Positions 1-6,629 are shown, counted from the first letter of the stretch. The stretch: DNA of 6,629 nt from Gemmataceae bacterium (GCA_026418875.1 JAOAAM010000769.1:1-6629), one strand, 5' to 3'. Made by a program: numbers and translations. Notes: generated from the letters alone by a model not told the origin.

Positions 1-1632
1 CTCATCGCCGGTCGCATCCCCCCGGATGACTTGAACCAACTGCTGCAACCGATCTTCGACCCTGAGGCCAAACGGCATGCGAAGGTCATCGCCAAGGGGA
101 TCAACGCGGGACCTGGGGCGGCCAGCGGTCGGATCCGGTTCTTCGCGGACGAAGCGGAGGAGGATGTTCGCAAGAATGGCAAGGGGGTGATCCTCGTTCG
201 TCGAGAGACCAGCCCCGAAGACATCCGAGGCATGCAGGCGGCGGACGGAATCCTGACGGCCTTCGGCGGGGCCTCCTCCCATGCCGCTCTCGTCAGCCGA
301 CAGATGGGCAAGGTTTGCGTTGTGGGCTGCTCGGCCCTGCAAATCGACTACGAAAAACGAACCGTCACCGTCGGCGACCTCGTGTTGAAAGACGGCGATT
401 TTATCAGCCTGGATGGTTTCACCGGCGAAGTCATGCTCGGCCAGGTCGCGACCAAGCCGAGCGAGGTCGTGCAGGTGTTGATCCAGAAATCGTTGAAACC
501 GTCTGATTCGAAGGTTTACCAACAGTACGCGAAATTGATGAGTTGGGCCGACAAAGCCCGGGGCGACTTCCGGATCCGGACGAATGCCGACAAGCCGGAC
601 CAGGCCGAGCAAGCGTTGGCGTTTGGGGCCGAGGGGATCGGCTTGTGCCGCACCGAGCACATGTTCTTCGACCACATCCGCGAGATGCGCGAGATGATCT
701 TGGCGCAGACGGAAGAGGACCGACGGAAGGCGTTGGCGAAGCTATTGCCGTACCAGCGGGCGGATTTCGAGGGGCTGTTCCGGGTGATGAAGGGCCATCC
801 GGTGACCATCCGCACCTTGGACCCCCCCTTGCACGAGTTCCTTCCGCAGGACGAAAAGGGGCAGGCCGAAGTGGCCCGGGAGATGGGCGTGCCCGTTCAA
901 GTGATCGCGGAGCGGGTGAAATCGCTGCACGAATTCAACCCGATGCTGGGTTTCCGCGGCTGCCGCCTGGGGATTGTCTTCCCCGAAATCACCGAGATGC
1001 AGGCTCGGGCCATCTTCGAGGCGGCCTGCAACGTCGCCGCGGAGGGGATCGACGTTCAACCCGAGATCATGATTCCGTTGGTTGCGTTCTTAAACGAATT
1101 GAAGGCCCAAGCCCGAGTGGTTCGGGAGACGGCGGAGAAGGTGTTTGCGGAGAAGGGCCGGAGGATCAATTACCTGATTGGCACCATGATCGAGTTGCCG
1201 CGGGCTTGTATCGTCGCGGATCAGATTGCCAAGGAGGCGGAGTTCTTCAGCTTCGGCACCAACGCCCTGACCCAAACGGGCTTGGGCATGAGCCGCGACG
1301 ATTACGGCAGTTTCATCAAGTTTTACATGGACCCGCCGAAGATCCGTAACGAACGGGGCGAGGAAGTTCCGCAACCGGAAATCTTGCCGCGCGATCCTTT
1401 CCAGTCGATCGACGTCGATGGCATCGGCGGCTTGATGCGAATTGGTGTCGAAAAGGGACGTACGACGCGACCGGATCTGAAAGTGGGGATCTGCGGCGAG
1501 CACGGCGGCGATCCCGATAGCGTGAAGTTCTGCTACAAGATCGGCTTGAATTACGTCAGTTGCTCGCCGTTCCGCGTCCCGATCGCCCGCTTGGCGGCGG
1601 CACAAGCTGCTTTGGACGCTCGCAAGAAGTGA
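1..1632 (+). CDS. ppdK: Pyruvate, phosphate dikinase, C-terminal part (5' end outside window)
   Basis: PPDK interconverts pyruvate + ATP + Pi and PEP + AMP + PPi in the cytoplasm. The reading frame is open from base 1, so the gene enters from the left. The TTG at 31 is internal, because family-like sequence ([12 protein letters not shown]) runs through it. The 543 visible residues cover the swivelling phosphohistidine domain and the PEP/pyruvate barrel; roughly the first 350 residues, with the ATP-grasp domain, are missing. Visible landmarks are the phosphohistidine loop [10 protein letters not shown] (His94 of the fragment), [10 protein letters not shown] (Arg217), [10 protein letters not shown] (Arg271), [22 protein letters not shown] (Glu398) and CGEHGGDP (Cys498, the likely proton donor), then the C-terminal [14 protein letters not shown] block. 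Two features are odd. The metal-binding motif GTND reads GTNA (Ala422), and about 14 extra residues follow the SRDD segment compared with the Clostridium enzyme. The family is certain; full activity is less so. Confidence 0.96.
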   Translation, partial: LIAGRIPPDDLNQLLQPIFDPEAKRHAKVIAKGINAGPGAASGRIRFFADEAEEDVRKNGKGVILVRRETSPEDIRGMQAADGILTAFGGASSHAALVSRQMGKVCVVGCSALQIDYEKRTVTVGDLVLKDGDFISLDGFTGEVMLGQVATKPSEVVQVLIQKSLKPSDSKVYQQYAKLMSWADKARGDFRIRTNADKPDQAEQALAFGAEGIGLCRTEHMFFDHIREMREMILAQTEEDRRKALAKLLPYQRADFEGLFRVMKGHPVTIRTLDPPLHEFLPQDEKGQAEVAREMGVPVQVIAERVKSLHEFNPMLGFRGCRLGIVFPEITEMQARAIFEAACNVAAEGIDVQPEIMIPLVAFLNELKAQARVVRETAEKVFAEKGRRINYLIGTMIELPRACIVADQIAKEAEFFSFGTNALTQTGLGMSRDDYGSFIKFYMDPPKIRNERGEEVPQPEILPRDPFQSIDVDGIGGLMRIGVEKGRTTRPDLKVGICGEHGGDPDSVKFCYKIGLNYVSCSPFRVPIARLAAAQAALDARKK

Positions 1633-1733
1633 ACGTCTCCAGCTCGGGCAGTTATTGGACGCTACAGCCAGGTTCGCGACGTCGATGATCCGGTCTTGTC
1701 CGTCGGCATCGGCGTCGCTTTTGGTTTTGGCCC
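1633..1733. other. Intergenic spacer with a dockerin-like reading on the minus strand
   Basis: This 101-base gap separates the dikinase stop from the epimerase start. I see no strong promoter, terminator or ribosome-binding site in it. On the minus strand, bases 1719 down to 1651 read like a single dockerin/EF-hand loop (DADADGQDRIID, then a VANLAVASNN-like helix). There is no start codon or complete gene around it, so it is either a relic of a lost gene or coincidence. Confidence 0.3.
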
Positions 1734-2687
1734 ATGTCGGACTCTGACTTAGTACTCGTGACGGGCGGAGCCGGGTTCATCGGTTCGCACCTGGTCGATG
1801 CCTTGCTCGATGCCGGTCGGCCCGTGCGAGTCCTTGACGATTTCAGCACGGGGTTGCGGCAGAACCTTGCCGGTCGGTCGGCGGACCTCATTGAAGGCAG
1901 CCTGACGGACCCGGGGTGTGTCGCGCGAGCGGTCGATGGAGTCCACACCATCTTTCACTTGGGAGCGTTGGCGTCGGTTGCTCGGAGCGTTGAGACACCC
2001 TTGGTCTCGCATGCTGCGTGCGCCACGGGCACGTTGAATGTTTTGGATGCCGCGCGACGCTCCGGCGTGAAGAGGGTGATTTACGCGGCTAGCTCCAGTG
2101 CGTATGGGGGTGCATCGGGGGAGAATGGTCAGAGCGAAGACACTCCCATCAAGGCGCTGTCGCCTTACGCTGCGGCGAAGTTGTCCGGCGAATTGTACTG
2201 CGAGGCGTTCGCGGCGACTTACGGGCTGGAGACGGTTCGGCTGCGATTTTTCAACATCTTCGGGCCACGCCAGCGATCCGACAGTCCATATTCGGGTGTC
2301 ATCGCACTTTTTGTCGCGGCGATGACTCAAGGCCGTCGCCCGACAGTTCACGGCGATGGCCTGCAATCCCGCGACTTCACCTACGTGGCCAACGCCGTCC
2401 AAGCCCTGCTTCGCGCTGCCACGGCCCCTTCCCATGTCTCCGGTCGAGTTTACAACGTCGGCACTGGAAACAGTGTCAGCATTCTCCAATTGATCGACGC
2501 CCTCAACTCGCTTTTGGGCACGCAACTGGAACCGATATTCGGCCCGGCCCGCCCCGGCGATGTTCGCTTCTCGCGGGCCGACATCACCCGCACGCGCCAA
2601 GACCTCGGATACGAACCCCAGGTGACCTTCATCGACGGACTGAAACGCACGGTGGAATGGTATTTGTCGGGGGCGGGTGTCGCTTAA
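1734..2687 (+). CDS. NAD-dependent epimerase/dehydratase, extended SDR (UDP-hexose 4-epimerase-like)
   Basis: This 317-residue cytoplasmic enzyme probably acts on a nucleotide sugar, making precursors for envelope polysaccharide. The N-terminal Rossmann fold shows the dinucleotide loop TGGAGFIGSH (residues 10-19), and strand 2 ends in acidic VLDD (33-36), which favours NAD over NADP. HLGALASV (75-82) matches the usual HxAA block. The catalytic region has Ser120-122 in the YAASSSAYG segment and the Tyr145/Lys149 pair in SPYAAAK. FNIFGPRQRSDSPYSGVI (173-190), a DGLQSRDFTYV segment and YNVGTGNSVSI (240-250) resemble UDP-GlcNAc/UDP-Glc 4-epimerases of the WbpP/GalE group and related dehydratases. 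Length is normal for the family. The ATG start sits four codons before the first strand of the fold; no Shine-Dalgarno sequence precedes it. The gene lies 101 bases after ppdK on the same strand, and co-transcription is uncertain. Substrate cannot be fixed from sequence: UDP-glucuronate or dTDP-sugar enzymes of the same superfamily remain possible. Confidence 0.92.
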   Translation: MSDSDLVLVTGGAGFIGSHLVDALLDAGRPVRVLDDFSTGLRQNLAGRSADLIEGSLTDPGCVARAVDGVHTIFHLGALASVARSVETPLVSHAACATGTLNVLDAARRSGVKRVIYAASSSAYGGASGENGQSEDTPIKALSPYAAAKLSGELYCEAFAATYGLETVRLRFFNIFGPRQRSDSPYSGVIALFVAAMTQGRRPTVHGDGLQSRDFTYVANAVQALLRAATAPSHVSGRVYNVGTGNSVSILQLIDALNSLLGTQLEPIFGPARPGDVRFSRADITRTRQDLGYEPQVTFIDGLKRTVEWYLSGAGVA

Positions 2688-2702
2688 CGTTGTCGCCCCG
2701 CC
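2672..2702. terminator. Possible bidirectional terminator hairpin between convergent genes
   Basis: GGCGGG at 2672-2677 can pair with CCCGCC at 2697-2702, giving a 6-bp all-GC stem around a 19-base loop. The loop contains the epimerase stop codon and the AACGTT palindrome. It sits where the epimerase and the phosphoesterase transcripts converge. Neither side has a clear T-run and the loop is long, so intrinsic terminator function is only suggestive. Confidence 0.28.
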
Positions 2703-2723
2703 ATTGGGCTGGTTCGTTTCGTC

Positions 2724-3590
2724 TCAGGCATAAAATTCCCGTGGTTCGACCGACTTGTCGGGCCAAGTGAAGCGTAAGAGGCGTTTCCACTCGTAGTCGC
2801 CGCCGATGTTGTAACCTTCGATCCGGCCGAGCTTGCCATGTCTCGCCCGGTGTGTGTGGCCACTGAACACGACGGCGATGCGGTCCGCGAAGCGCTCGAG
2901 CAATTCCTCGAAAGATCGGTTGCCGGAGAATGCCTGCCAGAGCATGCGATCCAGGGTGATCGGGCCGTGTCCCGGGAAGTTCAGTCCGCGGAACGCCGGG
3001 TAATGCGTCACGACGACGGCGTGAGAGACTTCGCCGAGTGCGGCTCGCAGGTGGGATTCAAGCGTGGCCACGGCGAGTTGCGTGAACTGAGCATGAGTCA
3101 GATGCCAGCGGACGAAACGGGCATCATTGTGTCGACCCCGGCTGAAGCGCATATCGCGCAAGCGCTCGGAGAAATCGTCCGGCGGATCCCAATTCTCGGC
3201 ATCGGCCCAGCTTCCGTCGTACCAATTCATGGTGCCGACGATCGCCAGGTCATGTTCGGTCAAGATCATCGGGCCGCCGTCCAAGTAATGGAATCCGTAC
3301 GCGGCACTGATCCGGGGTAGCCAGTCGCGGTAGACCGTCCACGAATCGCCACGCCCGTCATCCTCCGTCACCCAGATGTCGTGATTCCCGGGAACCAACG
3401 CTTTCCGGCATGGGATCGTCGCGAAGTGCTCCAAACAACGTGGAAAATCCTCGCCCGCACCGACATCGCCTGCCAGGATCAAAATGTCGGGCGGTTCGCG
3501 GCGCAAGTCCTCGGACAGGCGCCTGGTGGCAGCGTCTCCCGATGAGCGGATGCCCCAATGCAGATCCGCAGTGACGGCGAGGGTCAACAT
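2724..3590 (-). CDS. Calcineurin-like metallophosphoesterase
   Basis: A 288-residue protein with the complete dinuclear-metal signature of calcineurin-like phosphoesterases. It shows DLH (Asp9, His11), GDV (Asp42), GNHD (Asn69, His70, Asp71), THYP (His196) and GHTH (His245, His247). Family members hydrolyse phosphomonoesters or phosphodiesters (proteins, nucleotides, nucleic acids), and nothing here fixes the substrate. The segment between GNHD and the THYP histidine is long (about residues 75-190) and rich in Trp, Asp and Arg (MNWYDGSW, FVRWHLTHAQF). It probably forms a family-specific cap over the active site. No signal peptide or membrane helix is seen, so it is likely cytoplasmic. The ATG chosen starts directly on the first beta strand (LTLAVTADLH); no ribosome-binding site is obvious. 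The gene starts 63 bases after the dus stop on the same strand, consistent with a dus-phosphoesterase transcript, and converges with the epimerase. Confidence 0.93.
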   Translation of the reverse strand: MLTLAVTADLHWGIRSSGDAATRRLSEDLRREPPDILILAGDVGAGEDFPRCLEHFATIPCRKALVPGNHDIWVTEDDGRGDSWTVYRDWLPRISAAYGFHYLDGGPMILTEHDLAIVGTMNWYDGSWADAENWDPPDDFSERLRDMRFSRGRHNDARFVRWHLTHAQFTQLAVATLESHLRAALGEVSHAVVVTHYPAFRGLNFPGHGPITLDRMLWQAFSGNRSFEELLERFADRIAVVFSGHTHRARHGKLGRIEGYNIGGDYEWKRLLRFTWPDKSVEPREFYA

Positions 3591-3653
3591 GCGGCCGTCT
3601 CGCTTCGTTGATCACCGGTCATGAGTTGCTCGCAGACGGTTGTGCGGACGGAC

Positions 3654-4739
3654 TCACCAATGAGCGATGGGGCCAGACGGGACCGAGACGTGAAACTCCA
3701 GAACATCGCGTTCGGCCCAATCCGCTGGTTCGCCACGCTGGCGAATTTCCTCGACGATTTGCTCGAACATCGCTCGGCTCGACACCATCACGAGACGCTG
3801 CTGGATTGCCTTTCCCGTCCGCAGCGCCTTGGTATACCAGGTTGCGACCCGCCGGAACTGCAAACAGCCGAAGTGCTCTCCGCGCCATTCCACCAGCCGA
3901 TCGAAATGTCGTTCCATGAAGGCCAATCGCTCGCCCCAGCTGGCTCTCGCGGCGGATTTTCCGGTTCGCAGCCACGAATCCAACTGACGAAAGATCCACG
4001 GATTGGCGAGCGCACCACGGCCGATCGCAATGCCGTGACAGCCCGTCTCCTCGAACATGCGGGCGGCATCGGCGATGCCACGAACGTCGCCATTCCCGAT
4101 CACGGGGATGCTCTCCACCGCCTCGACGACACGACGGATGCCGTCGAGCTTGACCTTCCCGCTGAAACCTTGTTCACGAGTTCGCCCGTGGATGGTGATG
4201 GCCGCGACGCCGACCTCCTCGAAGGCGCGGGCGAAGTATGGAGCCGTGAGGTTCTCATCATCCCAACCGAGTCGCATTTTCACCGTCACCGGGATGGCGA
4301 CCGACCGAACAACACGTTCGACAAGCCGGATGGTGCCGGCCGGATCGCACAGCATGGCCGACCCACCCCCCGTGCGCACCACCTTTCGCACCGGGCAGCC
4401 CATGTTGATGTCCACCAGGGACACGCCCCGATCTTGCAGCCATTGTGCCGCGGCACACATGTCGTCCACGTTGGAGCCGAAAATCTGCACAGCCAGTGGC
4501 TGGTCCCCGGGACATGTCGCCAACAATTCCATCGTTTTCGACTTGCCTTCGAGAATGGCCCGAGCGTTGACGAGGTCCGTCGTCGCCAGGCCAAGACCGC
4601 CCAGTTCACGAACCGACAGCCTCAGGGCCACGTTCGTGTACCCAGCCAAGGGGGCGAGATTGAAGCGACTCGGCAGTGTCACGGAGCCGATTCGGAGCGG
4701 CGAGTCAAAGTGCGGCGGGGTGGTCAATCGTGATTCCAT
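3654..4739 (-). CDS. dus: tRNA-dihydrouridine synthase (DusB-like)
   Basis: A flavin-dependent enzyme that reduces specific uridines of tRNA to dihydrouridine using NAD(P)H. The 361 residues carry the whole family pattern on an FMN-binding TIM barrel: LAPLAGYTNVALR (28-40) at the start of the barrel, VQIFGSN (84-90), DINMGCPVRKV (110-120) with the catalytic acid Cys115, GGSAML (125-130), KMRLGW (Lys154, flavin/substrate contact), IHGRTREQGFSG (183-194, His184), GNGDV (215-219) and IGRGALANPW (239-248), the last two binding the FMN phosphate. The C-terminal helical tRNA-recognition domain (from about residue 265) contains the usual CLQFRRVATWYTKAL-type segment. The protein is slightly longer than typical Dus proteins (about 320-345) because of short tails at both ends. 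The ATG is preceded by GAAGGA on the coding strand. The gene is divergent from the efflux gene. The exact Dus subfamily and its target uridine are inferred by resemblance only. Confidence 0.96.
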   Translation of the reverse strand: MESRLTTPPHFDSPLRIGSVTLPSRFNLAPLAGYTNVALRLSVRELGGLGLATTDLVNARAILEGKSKTMELLATCPGDQPLAVQIFGSNVDDMCAAAQWLQDRGVSLVDINMGCPVRKVVRTGGGSAMLCDPAGTIRLVERVVRSVAIPVTVKMRLGWDDENLTAPYFARAFEEVGVAAITIHGRTREQGFSGKVKLDGIRRVVEAVESIPVIGNGDVRGIADAARMFEETGCHGIAIGRGALANPWIFRQLDSWLRTGKSAARASWGERLAFMERHFDRLVEWRGEHFGCLQFRRVATWYTKALRTGKAIQQRLVMVSSRAMFEQIVEEIRQRGEPADWAERDVLEFHVSVPSGPIAHW

Positions 4740-4880
4740 ACGTCCTTCTCGTGGGAATTCTAGGGCGGCTCCAGCGACTTTGATCTAAGCCAACCGCAGA
4801 GTTCAAGCTCCGTGCTTCCCGCCATCGTCTTTACCGAAATTCCTCAATTTGCCGTTCGTGCGACGACGATTCAGCGTAAC
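4740..4880. promoter_or_regulatory. Divergent promoter region between dus and the efflux gene
   Basis: The two flanking genes are transcribed away from each other, so both promoters should lie here. For dus, the minus strand has TAGAAT at 4762-4757, a five-of-six match to a -10 box about 17 bases before the ATG. No good -35 sits at the right distance. For the efflux gene I see no convincing sigma-70 pair. No clear operator palindrome or riboswitch is visible. If the efflux protein used the GTG at 4812 instead of the ATG at 4881, the shared region would shrink to 72 bases. Confidence 0.35.
4743..4748 (-). promoter_or_regulatory. Candidate Shine-Dalgarno for dus
   Basis: On the minus strand GAAGGA lies three bases before the dus ATG (4739-4737). 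It matches the anti-SD core, but the spacing is shorter than usual. It is the only plausible ribosome-binding site I see at any start in the window and supports the chosen ATG. Confidence 0.35.
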
Positions 4881-6167
4881 ATGGGGACACCGACCCTGAT
4901 CCTCCCGAAGATTCGACGGCGGAACCCCTGCCGAGCCGTGGTGCTTGCGTCTGTCATGCTGACATTCGGTTTGGCCAATGCCGAGGAACCACAGCGGCTC
5001 GGACTTGACGATTTCGTCCGCTTGATGGACCAGCGGCATCCTCGTCTAGCACAGGCGAATCTTGCAATCGAGGCGGCCTATGGTCGAGCGGATCAGGCCA
5101 GTCGTTATCCGAACCCCACGCTCGACGTCAGCGGGGCCGAAATCAACGACCGCACCGGCCCCTCCGGCATCTGGTCGCCATTCTTCACTCAAGAAATCGT
5201 CCGGCGCGACAAGCGGCGTCTCGACATCGCAGCGGCTCAACAGGCCATTCAGGAATCGACTTGGCTGTATTACGTCGAGCGCTTTGCCTTGCTGACTCGG
5301 GTACGGGAGCGCTACTTCGATGTGCTGGCCTTGCAACGGCGTGCTGAGACTTTGGAGCGGGCGGCCGCCGCGCAACAGCAGCTCGTCGAATTGGCCCGTC
5401 GCTTGGAAGCCGCGGGACAGGGAACCCGCATCGATCTTCTGAACGCGGAGATCGCGTTGCGTCAAATCGACTCGGACTTGGAGGCGACACGGGCAAGTTA
5501 CCGAGCCGCCTTCCACCGCTTGGGTGCCGTCGTCGGCGAGCCGGACCTGCCCGTCGTGCAATTGGTTGGAACTCTGGACGCTGAGCTGCCGCAGTATGAT
5601 TTGGAAACCCTGGTTGCGACGGTTCGTCAATCGCATCCGCAAATCCTGGCAGCCCGAGTTGCCGTGAATCGCGCACATCTCCTCCTTCGCCGGGCCGAGG
5701 TAGAGCGAAAACCGAACATCACACTGGGGGCCGGTTACGTTTGGCAGGGTCAGAACCGATCACATGATTGGAGTCTGGCGATCCGCTTGCCCATTCCGCT
5801 GTGGAATCGCAACGAGGGAAACATCCGTGCCGCTCAAGCCGAGGTGGGGCAAGCGACGCTGGAGATTCGCCGTCTCGAGCTGGAACTGTCGGACCGCATC
5901 GCCGAGGCCTTCCAGCGATATGCTGCCGGCAAACGCCGCGCCGAGTCGTTTCGTGATCAGATTCTCCCCCGCGCGCGAGATGCCTTCGACTTGGCAGTGA
6001 AAGGTCAAGCCGCCGGGCAAATCGATTCCGTCCGCGTGCTGCTAGCGCAACGCACCCTACTTGATAACGAGTTGGAAGGGATTCGCCACATGTCCGAGGC
6101 GTGGCAGGCCGCGGCTGTGTTGTCCGGCTTGATGCTCGAGGAAGCCTGGCCGATTTTTCCGAAATAA
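4881..6167 (+). CDS. Outer-membrane efflux protein, TolC/CzcC family
   Basis: A 428-residue outer-membrane channel subunit of the type that trimerises and serves tripartite (RND-type) export of metals or small molecules. Residues 1-34 look like a Sec signal peptide: basic KIRRRNPCR, hydrophobic AVVLASVMLTFGLA and an ANA cleavage site before EEPQR. No lipobox follows the hydrophobic core. The mature protein has the two-fold OEP repeat: long Ala/Arg/Glu/Gln-rich coiled-coil helices (e.g. AQQQLVELARRLEAAGQG) alternate with beta segments, and the second repeat has the family hallmark LPIPLWNRNEGNIRAAQAEV near residues 303-322. This hallmark and the overall pattern are closest to CzcC/CusC-like members. 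The frame is open back to a GTG at 4812, but the ATG at 4881 is preferred because it puts the signal peptide close to the N-terminus. No adaptor or RND pump gene lies beside it in the window: the next gene is on the opposite strand. Substrate is unknown. Confidence 0.92.
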   Translation: MGTPTLILPKIRRRNPCRAVVLASVMLTFGLANAEEPQRLGLDDFVRLMDQRHPRLAQANLAIEAAYGRADQASRYPNPTLDVSGAEINDRTGPSGIWSPFFTQEIVRRDKRRLDIAAAQQAIQESTWLYYVERFALLTRVRERYFDVLALQRRAETLERAAAAQQQLVELARRLEAAGQGTRIDLLNAEIALRQIDSDLEATRASYRAAFHRLGAVVGEPDLPVVQLVGTLDAELPQYDLETLVATVRQSHPQILAARVAVNRAHLLLRRAEVERKPNITLGAGYVWQGQNRSHDWSLAIRLPIPLWNRNEGNIRAAQAEVGQATLEIRRLELELSDRIAEAFQRYAAGKRRAESFRDQILPRARDAFDLAVKGQAAGQIDSVRVLLAQRTLLDNELEGIRHMSEAWQAAAVLSGLMLEEAWPIFPK

Positions 6168-6249
6168 TACCCGACGCATCATTCCTTGTGAAATCAGGTC
6201 ACGTTGGTGTTCGCTCCATTCGTCTCGAACTAAACAAGCCAGCTACACG

Positions 6250-6629
6250 TCACGGCCCCATCAGGTACCAAATTCCGAGATACGCCCCAATCGCCAGCAA
6301 AAGCAATCCGACGATGAATTGCAGGAACTGTTTCGAGCTACGACGACCGAAGAGCCGGTCCACCTCGGCCTGGTCCCCATGTTCGATTGCGTATTGGAGG
6401 GAAAACTCATACTTCCCCTCCGGATAGTCGATCACACTGTCTTCGCGCAGGTAACGATCGAACTCCGGCGAGTCGGCGTGAGGACTGACCAGCACGTCAA
6501 ACCTGAGGGAACCGGCTCCGACGAAGGTAGCCGGCCAGAGTTCGGCCCGGGCGCTTTCCGGAAGAAGGCTCCAGATGTCCCGAATGAGCGTGGGATCCGG
6601 CTGATTGCCGCGGAAGACGACTCGCGCAC
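6250..6629 (-). CDS. Unrecognised protein with a C-terminal membrane anchor (5' end outside window)
   Basis: The minus-strand frame is open from the right edge to the stop at 6252-6250, giving the last 125 residues of a longer protein. The GTG at 6495 is in frame, but coding-looking sequence continues upstream through it, so it is unlikely to be the start. The soluble part contains IRDIWSLLPESARAELWPAT and FDVLVSP segments, then an acidic, charged stretch (DRYLREDSVIDYPEGKYEFS, AIEHGDQAEVDRLFGRRSSK). Residues about 102-123 form a single hydrophobic helix (FLQFIVGLLLLAIGAYLGIWYL) followed by only MGP and the stop. The basic GRRSSK directly before the helix suggests the large soluble domain faces the cytoplasm with the C-terminus inserted, as in tail-anchored proteins. 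I do not recognise the family. It converges with the efflux gene across an 82-base spacer, so nothing indicates shared function. Confidence 0.75.
   Translation of the reverse strand, partial: ARVVFRGNQPDPTLIRDIWSLLPESARAELWPATFVGAGSLRFDVLVSPHADSPEFDRYLREDSVIDYPEGKYEFSLQYAIEHGDQAEVDRLFGRRSSKQFLQFIVGLLLLAIGAYLGIWYLMGP

Noticed and set aside
543..1349. 268-codon frame inside ppdK on the same strand
   Set aside because: It is an alternate-frame shadow of a strongly conserved enzyme, Gly/Arg/Pro-rich and without motifs.
1749..2600. 283-codon open frame on the minus strand opposite the epimerase
   Set aside because: It is antisense to a clear SDR gene, is Arg/Gly/Ala-rich and shows no domain or plausible start context.
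3621..4733. 370-codon open frame on the plus strand opposite dus
   Set aside because: It lies wholly antisense to a gene with every Dus motif. Its translation is low-complexity Arg/His/Pro/Asp-rich with no recognisable domain, as expected for a GC-rich shadow frame.
5046..5678. 210-codon minus-strand frame within the efflux gene
   Set aside because: It is antisense to the OEP coding sequence and has no family features; the OEP repeat pattern on the plus strand explains the region.
6209..6230. Possible hairpin GTTCG/CGAAC in the spacer after the efflux gene
   Set aside because: The stem is only 5 bp around a 12-base loop with no T-run on either side; this is expected by chance.
6432..6629. 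65-codon minus-strand frame at the right edge
   Set aside because: It overlaps the frame that continues into the membrane-anchored C-terminus. That frame has better amino-acid composition and stays open to the edge, so this one is a shadow.
1..6629. A defence island, mobile element, CRISPR array or biosynthetic cluster
   Set aside because: I saw no direct repeats, inverted-repeat ends, transposase or integrase motifs, toxin-antitoxin pair or multi-gene pathway. The genes are unrelated housekeeping-type functions.

Overview
The window is GC-rich and densely coded. It carries six protein genes: four complete, plus one cut off at each edge. The lineage is most likely a Planctomycetota bacterium, but this is inferred from the style of the pyruvate phosphate dikinase, the scarcity of clear Shine-Dalgarno sequences and a possible dockerin-like remnant. 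No rRNA or other marker gene is present to prove it. I see no CRISPR array, tRNA, insertion sequence, phage gene or recognisable defence module.

Layout, left to right. (1) Positions 1-1632, plus strand: the C-terminal 543 residues of pyruvate, phosphate dikinase, entering from beyond the left edge. (2) Positions 1633-1733: a 101-base spacer whose reverse strand reads like one calcium-binding dockerin loop. (3) Positions 1734-2687, plus: an extended-SDR NAD-dependent sugar-nucleotide epimerase/dehydratase. (4) Positions 2688-2723: a short convergent junction with a GC-rich hairpin. (5) Positions 3590 down to 2724, minus: a calcineurin-like metallophosphoesterase, lying 63 bases behind (6) a tRNA-dihydrouridine synthase (4739 down to 3654, minus). 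These two probably share a transcript. (7) Positions 4740-4880: a divergent intergenic region that should hold promoters for dus and for the next gene. (8) Positions 4881-6167, plus: a TolC/CzcC-type outer-membrane efflux protein with a signal peptide. (9) Positions 6168-6249: a short convergent spacer in which I see nothing convincing. (10) Positions 6629 down to 6250, minus: the C-terminal 125 residues of an unrecognised protein ending in one membrane helix.

The genes do not form one pathway. They cover central carbon metabolism (PEP/pyruvate), sugar-nucleotide or envelope polysaccharide synthesis, tRNA modification, a phosphoesterase and an efflux channel, so this looks like ordinary chromosomal housekeeping sequence. 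The most notable point is in the dikinase. Its GTND metal-binding signature reads GTNA, with alanine at the position of the Mg-binding aspartate (Asp769 in the Clostridium symbiosum enzyme), while the other catalytic residues in the fragment look intact. I found no strong evidence of a new multi-gene system.
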